A stretch of 64,000 nucleotides of DNA from NCBI GenBank assembly GCA_963665185.2, contig CAXXPO010000027.1, forward strand, positions 1-64,000, written 5' to 3'. The stretch is from G963665185 sp963665185 (GTDB lineage Bacteria; Desulfobacterota; Desulfovibrionia; Desulfovibrionales; Desulfovibrionaceae). Both the position numbers and the translations under genes were made by a program. Positions 54,418 through 64,000 of the stretch are shown here, in pieces. Under the pieces are notes generated by a model that had not been told where the DNA came from, did no database searches, and was given only the letters and a program-made list of their open reading frames with translations. How positions within the stretch are numbered: the first letter of the stretch is position 1; each line of letters begins with the position of its first letter.

Positions 54418-55041
54418 ATGCAGGAAAAGCCTCTTTCCCGCCGCGCAAAGGAGCGGATGAAACGACGCGAGTATATACTCGACGTCGCTTTGGCGCTTTT
54501 TTCACGGAAAGGGTTTCACAATGTCTCCATGCACGAAATCGCCAAGGAATCCGAGTTCGCCATCGGGACACTCTATACGTTTTTCAAGAGCAAGGAGGAG
54601 CTTTACCGCTCCATTCTTCTTCAAAAGGCACAGGATTTCCACTGCAAGGTGGACCAATCCCTGGAAGGGCCCGGGGACGAAGTGGAAAAATTGCGCAACT
54701 ATGTCCGCACCAGAGGTGAAGTGTTCCGCGCACATGCCGACTGCGTGCGTCTGTATTTTGCCGAAACACGCGGCACAGGGTTCAATCCCAAGGCCGGGCT
54801 GGACGAGGAAATGAAGGAGCGGCACAGGAAAAGCCAGCGACATCTCGCCGATGTTTTTGCACAGGGAATCAAAAACAAGCGCTTTCACCCCATCGGCGAA
54901 CCTGCGCACCTGGCCCAGTTTCTGGACAGTCTCTGCAATTCCTACCTGTTTCTATGGCTTGAAAACCCCGACAAGAACCCCTACCCGAAGGACCCGGACA
55001 CCATCCTCAACATTCTTTTCCACGGGCTGCTTGCCCGATAA
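54418..55041 (+). CDS. TetR-family regulator of the RND pump
   Basis: 207 residues. The helix-turn-helix is textbook: ILDVALALFSRKGFHNVSMHEIAKESEFAIGTLYTFF in part, ending FKSKEELY. The C-terminal domain (VRLYFAETRGTGFNPKAGLDEEM) is shared with TetR regulators that sit before RND operons in Desulfovibrio-like bacteria. AAGGA is 6 nt before ATG 54418. It probably represses itself and the pump genes 62 bp downstream. Confidence 0.9.
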   Translation: MQEKPLSRRAKERMKRREYILDVALALFSRKGFHNVSMHEIAKESEFAIGTLYTFFKSKEELYRSILLQKAQDFHCKVDQSLEGPGDEVEKLRNYVRTRGEVFRAHADCVRLYFAETRGTGFNPKAGLDEEMKERHRKSQRHLADVFAQGIKNKRFHPIGEPAHLAQFLDSLCNSYLFLWLENPDKNPYPKDPDTILNILFHGLLAR

Positions 55042-55103
55042 GAAGTACTTGAAACCAAATTTCTCCCAAGACCTTTTACCGCAAACCGTGATGTGGAGTT
55101 TTT

Positions 55104-56303
55104 ATGTACAGTAAGCAAAGCGCCATTGCCTCCCTGTTTTGGGGAACCCTCACAATAGTTCTTATGGGGTGCCTTTTCGTGCTGACCGGTTGCAAGGAAG
55201 AGCAGAAAGCCGCCCACGCGGAACCCGGCCTTCCCAGCGTAAGCACCATGACGGTAGCCCCCCTCAAGGTTGCGCTCGCAACGGAGTTGCCGGGCCGTAC
55301 AGCCTCTTTCCGACTTGCCGAGATACGTCCGCAGGTCAACGGACTGATCCAGAAACGCCTGTTCACCGAAGGCGCCGACGTCAAGGCCGGTCAGATACTT
55401 TACCAGATCGATCCCGCGCCGTTCCAGGCATCCCTGGACAACGCACGGGCGGCCCTGGAGCGGGCCAAGGCCAAGCTGCCTTCGGTCCAGGCCAAGGCCG
55501 AACGAACGGTCCGCCTCTATAAAAGCAGCGCCATCAGCGAGCAGGACAAGGACGACGCGGTCTCCGCATACGAAGAAGTGAAAGCGGACATCCAATTCTA
55601 TCAAGCCTCGGTGGAAAAGGCCCGTATCGACCTTGGATACACCCGGGTCACCTCTCCCATCTGCGGCCGCATCGGCAAGTCCAATGTCACCGAAGGCGCC
55701 ATCGTGACCGCGTACCAGGCCTCGCCGTTGGCCAGCATCCAGCAGTTCGACCCGATCTACGTGGACATTCCCCAGTCCACTTCGGACCTGCTGCGCCTGC
55801 GAAGCACCCTGGCCACCACCAATGCCGCGAAGAACTCCAGCAAGCTGGACGAAATAAGCCTGCGCCTGGAAAACGGACAGGAATACCCGCTCAAGGGCAC
55901 CCTGGAATTCCGCGACGTCACCGTGGACCAGACCACCGGCTCCGTGACGCTCCGCGCGGTCTTCCCCAACCCGGAAGGAATACTCCTGCCCGGAATGTTC
56001 ATCGTGGCCGTGGTCCCGGAAGGCACCAACGACCATGCCATCCTTGTTCCCCAGCAGGCCGTGTCCCGCGACGCCAAGGGAAACCCCTACGCCCTGACCG
56101 TGGATGCGGAAAGCAAGGTCGTGTACCGCCCGCTCGCCCTTGACCGCGCCATGGGCGACCAATGGCTGGTTGCCAAGGGACTGGTTCCGGGAGACACGCT
56201 CATTGTCGAAGGACTTATGAAGGTTCGGCCGGGCATGAAGGTGCAGACCGTGCCTTTTCACGGAGATGACGGCAACGCGGCTGAAACGCCCCAAAAGAAC
56301 TGA
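55104..56303 (+). CDS. RND efflux periplasmic adaptor (AcrA/MexA type)
   Basis: 399 residues. Lipobox LTGC near residue 27-30, so membrane-attached by lipid. LPGRTASFRLAEIRPQVNGLIQKRLFTEG and PICGRIGKSNVTEGAIV flank an alpha-hairpin (about 105-165), the AcrA order, followed by the beta-barrel (DQTTGSVTLRAVFPNPEGILLPGMFV-like). It links the inner-membrane pump to an outer-membrane channel. Eleven bp separate it from the pump gene. Confidence 0.94.
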   Translation: MYSKQSAIASLFWGTLTIVLMGCLFVLTGCKEEQKAAHAEPGLPSVSTMTVAPLKVALATELPGRTASFRLAEIRPQVNGLIQKRLFTEGADVKAGQILYQIDPAPFQASLDNARAALERAKAKLPSVQAKAERTVRLYKSSAISEQDKDDAVSAYEEVKADIQFYQASVEKARIDLGYTRVTSPICGRIGKSNVTEGAIVTAYQASPLASIQQFDPIYVDIPQSTSDLLRLRSTLATTNAAKNSSKLDEISLRLENGQEYPLKGTLEFRDVTVDQTTGSVTLRAVFPNPEGILLPGMFIVAVVPEGTNDHAILVPQQAVSRDAKGNPYALTVDAESKVVYRPLALDRAMGDQWLVAKGLVPGDTLIVEGLMKVRPGMKVQTVPFHGDDGNAAETPQKN

Positions 56304-56314
56304 TCGAGGCATAC

Positions 56315-59300
56315 ATGTTATCCAAATTCTTTCTTGATCGCCCGGTCTTTGCCTGGGTTATCGCGATCATCATAATGACCGCCGGCCTGCTGGCGATCTA
56401 CAATCTGCCCATCTCCCAGTATCCGCCCATAGCGCCCCAATCCATCGCTATCGAGGCGTTCTTTCCCGGCGCTTCCGCGGGAACCGTTGAAAACACGGTC
56501 ACCCAGGTCATTGAGCAGAAGATGACCGGCCTGGGCGACATGATGTACCTGTCCGCCACCAGTTCATCCTCGGGTTCATCCCGTATCGAGCTGACCTTCA
56601 CCCCGGGAACCGACCCGGACCTGGCCTGGTCCAAGGTGCAGAACAAACTCCAGCTGGCAATGGCCAGCCTGCCCGACGTGGTGCAGCGCCAGGGCGTCAA
56701 GGTCAGCAAGTCCACCAAGAACTACCTCATGTTCATCAGCCTGATTTCCGAAGACGGCAGCATGACGGGGGATGACCTGCGCGACTATTCCCAGTCCAAC
56801 CTGGAAAAAATCGTGTCGCGCATTCCCGGTGTGGGCGAGGTGGAAAACTTCGGAACCCAGTATGCCATGCGCATCTGGGTGGACCCGGACAAACTGACCA
56901 ACTACCACCTGACCATGGCGGATGTGACCTCGGCCCTGTCCAACTACAACGTGGAAATCTCGGCCGGGCAGTTCGGCGGCGCACCCGCCGTCGAGGGCCA
57001 GCGGCTCAACACGTCCATCATCGTCCAGCACCTGTTGGAAACTCCCGAACAGTTCGCCAACATCCCCATACGGACCAACACGGACGGTTCCGTGGTACGC
57101 ATAAAGGATATCGGCCGCACCGAAATGGGCACCGAGCGCTACGACGTGGTGGCGCGCTACAACGGAATGCCCGCCGCGGCCATGGCCATCCGCCAGGAGG
57201 CCGGGGCCAACGCCCTGGAAACGGCCGATGCCGTGAAGCAAAAATTGGAGGAGCTCAGCCGCTTCTTCCCCGCAGGCATGAAGGTCGTCTATCCCTACGA
57301 CACGACGCTCTTCACCGTGGTCGCCATCGACGAGGTGGTTCAGACCCTGATCGAGGCCGTCGTTCTGGTCTTTGTCATCATGTACCTGTTCATGGGGACC
57401 TTCCGGGCAACCATCATCCCGACCATTGCGGTCCCGGTCGTTCTTCTGGGAACCTTCGCCATATTGGAACTCTTCGGATTTTCCATCAACATGCTGACCA
57501 TGTTCGCCATGGTGCTCGCCATCGGCCTCCTGGTGGACGACGCCATCGTGGTGGTGGAAAACGTGGAACGAATAATGAGCGAGGAGGGGCTGAGTCCACG
57601 GGAGGCGACAGCCAAATCCATGGAGGAAATCACCAGCGCCCTGGTGGGCATCGGTCTGGTGCTCTCCGCCGTGTTCGGCCCCATGGCCTTCTTCCCCGGC
57701 TCCACAGGCGTCATCTACCGGCAATTCTCCATCACGGTCATTTCCGCCATGCTGCTGTCCGTGGTTGTCGCCCTGGTTCTGACTCCGGTGCTCTGCGTCT
57801 CGTTTCTCAAGCCGATTCCCAAGGGGCACGAGCCTGCCGACAACGCGATCTTCTTCCTCCGCCCCTTTTTCAAATGGTTTGACCGCTCCTTCTTCTGGCT
57901 CAGGGATCTGTACGTCAAACTGGTGGGAAGGGTTCTTCGGAAGAAAATCCGCTATGTTGTGCTGTTCCTGGTCATCGTGGGATGCATGGGCTATCTTTTC
58001 GTGCGCATGCCAACAGGCTACCTGCCCGACGAGGACCAGGGCATTCTCATGGCGCAGGTCATGCTGCCCTCCGGTTCGACCCTGGAACAGACGGAAAAAG
58101 TCCTGGCACGCATGGAAGACTACTTCTCCACCAAGGAGACCGAGGGGGTGGTGTCCTTCATGGGCATCGCCGGCTTCAATTTCTCGGGCCAGGGACAGAA
58201 CATGGGGCTCGGCTTCATCAAGCTGAAGGACTGGGGGGTACGCAACCGCCCCGACCTGAGCAACGAGGCCATTGCCGGACGCGCCATGCGGGAGTTCTCG
58301 CAGATCAAGGCGGGACTGGTGTTCGTCTTCTCGCCCCCGGCGGTTCTGGAACTGGGTAACGCCAAGGGGTTCGACCTGGAGTTGCAGAACCGCGGCGGAC
58401 TGAGCCACGGGGAACTCATGGCCGCGCGCAACCAGCTGCTGGGCATGGCCGCCCAGGACCCACGACTCGTCCGGGTACGTCCCAACGGCATGAGCGATGT
58501 GGCAGAATACCACATCAATGTGGACTGGGAAAAAGCCGGAACCATGGGCATTCCCATCAACACAATCCACAACACCATTGCCGCGGCGTTCGGAGGAGCA
58601 TACGTCAACGACTTCATCCAGGCCGGACGCGTCAAGCGGGTCTATGTACAGGCAGACGCCCCTTACCGCATGCTGCCCAAGGACCTGAACAAACTCTATG
58701 CCCGCAACAACAAGGACGAAATGGTGCCGTTCTCCGCGTTCGCAACAGGCGAATGGACGGTCGGCTCTCCCAAACTGGAACGCTACAACGCCTTCCCGTC
58801 CATCAACATCCTGGGCGAACCGGCTCCAGGCATAAGTTCGGGCGAGGCCATGACGATCGTGGAAGAAATGTGCATGAAGCTTCCCAAAGGCATCGGCTAC
58901 GCCTGGAACGGCCTTTCCTATCAGGAAAAAATGGCCAGTTCGCAGGCCGGGCCGCTCTTTGCCTTCTCGATCTTCGTCATCTTCCTCTGCCTGGCCGCCC
59001 TGTACGAAAGCTGGCCCATCCCCATCGCCATTCTCATGTGCCTTCCGCTGGGAGTTATCGGCGGTGTGATCGCCACCTCCATGCGGGGATTGCCCAACGA
59101 CGTCTACTTCCAGATCGGCCTGTTGACCACGTTGGGGCTGACCACCAAAAACGCCATCCTCATTGTGCAATTCGCACGCGCAAAGGTCGATGAAGGAGCG
59201 GGGTTGATCGAGGCGACGCTGGAGGCTTCCAAGCTTCGGCTGCGTCCCATCATCATGACCTCCCTGGCCTTCGGTTTCGGCATCATCCCCCTGGCATTCG

Positions 59301-59458
59301 CCCACGGCGCCGGATCGGGAGCGCAAAAGGCCATCGGCACGGGCGTGCTCGGCGGCATGGTGACCTCCACCCTGCTGGTCATCCTGTTCGCCCCGCTCTT
59401 CTATGTGATCATTTACAAGGCGCTTGGAAAACACAGAAACCGCTCCGAAAACCGCTAA
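56315..59458 (+). CDS. RND efflux pump, inner-membrane transporter (AcrB/MexB type)
   Basis: 1047 residues, full HAE1 length. The N-terminus FFLDRPVFAWVIAIIIM, PISQYPPIAPQSIAI, and in helix 4 GLLVDDAIVVVENVER with the paired Asp of the proton relay are all present. The second half repeats the fold (IGLLTTLGLTTKNAILIVQFA). It exports hydrophobic drugs or detergents. No TolC-like channel gene follows, so the outer-membrane part must be encoded elsewhere. The operon ends at a terminator 10 bp after the stop. Confidence 0.96.
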   Translation: MLSKFFLDRPVFAWVIAIIIMTAGLLAIYNLPISQYPPIAPQSIAIEAFFPGASAGTVENTVTQVIEQKMTGLGDMMYLSATSSSSGSSRIELTFTPGTDPDLAWSKVQNKLQLAMASLPDVVQRQGVKVSKSTKNYLMFISLISEDGSMTGDDLRDYSQSNLEKIVSRIPGVGEVENFGTQYAMRIWVDPDKLTNYHLTMADVTSALSNYNVEISAGQFGGAPAVEGQRLNTSIIVQHLLETPEQFANIPIRTNTDGSVVRIKDIGRTEMGTERYDVVARYNGMPAAAMAIRQEAGANALETADAVKQKLEELSRFFPAGMKVVYPYDTTLFTVVAIDEVVQTLIEAVVLVFVIMYLFMGTFRATIIPTIAVPVVLLGTFAILELFGFSINMLTMFAMVLAIGLLVDDAIVVVENVERIMSEEGLSPREATAKSMEEITSALVGIGLVLSAVFGPMAFFPGSTGVIYRQFSITVISAMLLSVVVALVLTPVLCVSFLKPIPKGHEPADNAIFFLRPFFKWFDRSFFWLRDLYVKLVGRVLRKKIRYVVLFLVIVGCMGYLFVRMPTGYLPDEDQGILMAQVMLPSGSTLEQTEKVLARMEDYFSTKETEGVVSFMGIAGFNFSGQGQNMGLGFIKLKDWGVRNRPDLSNEAIAGRAMREFSQIKAGLVFVFSPPAVLELGNAKGFDLELQNRGGLSHGELMAARNQLLGMAAQDPRLVRVRPNGMSDVAEYHINVDWEKAGTMGIPINTIHNTIAAAFGGAYVNDFIQAGRVKRVYVQADAPYRMLPKDLNKLYARNNKDEMVPFSAFATGEWTVGSPKLERYNAFPSINILGEPAPGISSGEAMTIVEEMCMKLPKGIGYAWNGLSYQEKMASSQAGPLFAFSIFVIFLCLAALYESWPIPIAILMCLPLGVIGGVIATSMRGLPNDVYFQIGLLTTLGLTTKNAILIVQFARAKVDEGAGLIEATLEASKLRLRPIIMTSLAFGFGIIPLAFAHGAGSGAQKAIGTGVLGGMVTSTLLVILFAPLFYVIIYKALGKHRNRSENR

Positions 59459-59467
59459 AACATGCAG

Positions 59468-59500
59468 AAGGCCCGCGTTGCCGACAACGCGGGCCTTTTT
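59468..59500 (+). terminator. Intrinsic terminator after the RND operon
   Basis: AAGGCCCGCGTTG and CAACGCGGGCCTT pair perfectly around CCGA and run into a T-stretch. Confidence 0.93.
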
Positions 59501-59848
59501 CAGACCGCACAAGCCCCCCCCGAGAATCCCATTGTCTAACGACTCCCCGCGTATCGAAAACGCGTCGTCCATGAAATTCTCCACCTCCTGCCTCCCCCGA
59601 AAAAACCTGCCGAACCGCACTCCGCACTCGATCTGTTCAAACTGCCGTCCCGACCGGCACCCCGAAAAAGCCTGTGCCGAACCGCAGGATCCGTTCACTC
59701 CGCAATTGCCCACACCCCGGCTTTGCGTTATGTTTCCGCACGGCAACTACCTTATAATACGAAACCTGTTTCAGGGTGCTTGCGCACCGTGGCGTGATGT
59801 CGTACACAGGCCGCTCCCGGCACTTTGAACACCCTACCCCACAAGTCT
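59501..59848. other. Intergenic region before carB
   Basis: About 350 bp with no supported gene; short open frames here have no family features. It presumably carries the carB promoter. I see no PyrR or other leader structure with confidence. Confidence 0.4.
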
Positions 59849-63088
<3,240 letters not shown>

Positions 63089-63099
63089 AAGGCCCGTAT

Positions 63100-63131
63100 A
63101 GCCCGGAAGTGTCCGCACTTCCGGGCTTATT
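63100..63131 (+). terminator. Hairpin between carB and purF
   Basis: AGCCCGGAAGTG (63100-63111) pairs perfectly with CACTTCCGGGCT (63116-63127) over a 4-nt loop. The following TATTCATT is only partly T-rich, so termination may be incomplete and purF may be read through from carB. Confidence 0.7.
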
Positions 63132-63160
63132 CATTCGTGCCGGGAGAAACCGAAAAAACC

Positions 63161-64000
63161 ATGAGCAAAAAAGAGTATTGCGGCCTGTTCGCCGTCTACA
63201 ACCACGAAGAAGCGGCCCGCCTGGCCTATTTCGGCCTGTACGCCATGCAGCACCGGGGCCAGGAGTCCGCAGGCATCGTCACCTGGGACGGAACCGGCAT
63301 CCGTGAACAGAAAGGCATGGGCCTTGTTCCTGAGGTTTTCAACGAACGCCACCTGGGCAAGGAACTCAAGGGGCGCATCGCCGTGGGCCATGTGCGCTAC
63401 TCCACCACGGGGGCCTCGCTCATCCGCAATGCCCAGCCCTTTCTGGTGCGCATCGGCGGAAAACAGCTGGCCATCGCCCACAACGGCAACCTGGTCAACA
63501 CCCTGGAACTGCGTAGCGAGCTCGAAGCCACAGGCTCCATCTTCCAGACCACCATGGACTCGGAAGTGTTCGTTCACCTGCTGGCCCACTACCTGCCCGA
63601 ATGCTCCCTGGAAGAAGCCATCCAAAAGGCCTGCCTCAAGGTCAAAGGGGCCTATTCCCTGCTCATACTGGCCGGAAACAAGCTCATCGCCCTCCGGGAC
63701 CCGCACGGCTTCCGGCCCCTCTCCCTGGGACGCACCGGCGAATCCTATGTTCTGGCCTCGGAAACCTGCGCCTTCGACCTGCTGGAAGCCGAGTACATCC
63801 GCGACATCGCCCCCGGAGAAATGATCGTCATCGAGGACAAATGCGTTCGGACCTACAGCATCGGCGACCCGGCTCCCACGCGGCAGTGCGTGTTCGAGCA
63901 GATATACTTCGCCCGGCCCGACTCCATTGTTTTCGGCGATGTGGTCTACGAGGCCCGCAAACGCATGGGACAGATTCTGGCCGAAGAATCGCACGTGGAC
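63161..64000 (+). CDS. purF: Amidophosphoribosyltransferase, 3' end outside window
   Basis: 280 residues visible. First committed step of purine synthesis: PRPP and glutamine to phosphoribosylamine. A short propeptide MSKKEY precedes Cys7 (CGLFAVYNH), the N-terminal nucleophile of the glutaminase domain after processing. MQHRGQESAGI, RYSTTG and HNGNLVN are the glutaminase signatures; the phosphoribosyltransferase domain is only just reached (IYFARPDS). Starts 72 bp after carB in the same direction. No defects seen. Confidence 0.96.
   Translation, partial: MSKKEYCGLFAVYNHEEAARLAYFGLYAMQHRGQESAGIVTWDGTGIREQKGMGLVPEVFNERHLGKELKGRIAVGHVRYSTTGASLIRNAQPFLVRIGGKQLAIAHNGNLVNTLELRSELEATGSIFQTTMDSEVFVHLLAHYLPECSLEEAIQKACLKVKGAYSLLILAGNKLIALRDPHGFRPLSLGRTGESYVLASETCAFDLLEAEYIRDIAPGEMIVIEDKCVRTYSIGDPAPTRQCVFEQIYFARPDSIVFGDVVYEARKRMGQILAEESHVD

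Noticed and set aside
56576..59746. A minus-strand open frame of over 1000 codons opposite the RND pump
   Set aside because: Antisense shadow of a well-conserved pump gene; no recognisable domain.

Overview
The window looks like the chromosome of a Desulfovibrio-type anaerobe (Desulfovibrionaceae or close kin). The grounds are a multihaem cytochrome c directly ahead of an rnfCDGEAB-apbE operon, an RnfB fused to a GltD-like flavoprotein domain, a ferredoxin-nitroreductase fusion, GC-rich coding sequence and Gram-negative envelope systems (TonB-dependent receptor, RND pump, lipoproteins). This is inference from gene content; no rRNA is present to confirm it.

Layout: 1-10.6 kb holds a partial AsmA/DUF748-like protein, a membrane-bound WbpM/CapD-type sugar epimerase-dehydratase, an HD-GYP phosphodiesterase, a lipoprotein plus a DUF4384 protein, mnmE, and a small acidic ORF closed by a strong terminator. 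11.5-20.7 kb is the Rnf ion-pumping complex with its cytochrome and flavin transferase, followed by a response regulator with a CBS pair. This block is riddled with single-base indels although the underlying protein sequences remain recognisable, so it reads as a low-quality sequence patch more than as true decay. A tRNA-Phe with a one-base-short anticodon loop follows. 20.9-24.4 kb is a redox block (two flavin-reductase-like proteins, an Fe-alcohol dehydrogenase, a ferredoxin-nitroreductase). 24.7-27.6 kb makes GDP-fucose (gmd, fcl) and carries a glycosyltransferase.

27.6-30.6 kb is a compact cyclic-dinucleotide signalling cluster: a protein with a diadenylate-cyclase-like C-terminus, a ComFB-family protein on the opposite strand, and a PilZ protein. 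30.8-37 kb is a TetR-controlled YbhGFSR-type ABC exporter ending in a large near-perfect palindrome. 37-43.7 kb holds, mostly on the minus strand, an MFS transporter, an exported metallo-beta-lactamase-fold protein, an AraC regulator, a YitT protein on the plus strand, and rfbD/rfbB.

43.8-47.6 kb is a small integrative island between an intact tRNA-Val and a decayed copy of the tRNA 3' end. It carries a tyrosine integrase, IS remnants and a Tat-exported PLP enzyme resembling PvdN. 47.8-54.1 kb is the most system-like block: a TonB-dependent receptor, two SAM methyltransferases and a complete ABC metal importer whose binding protein lacks the usual metal-site pattern. 54.2-59.5 kb is a TetR-RND efflux operon, and 59.8-64 kb has carB and the start of purF.

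The main themes are energy conservation (Rnf), cyclic-dinucleotide signalling, surface sugar synthesis, metal uptake coupled to methylation, and drug-type efflux.
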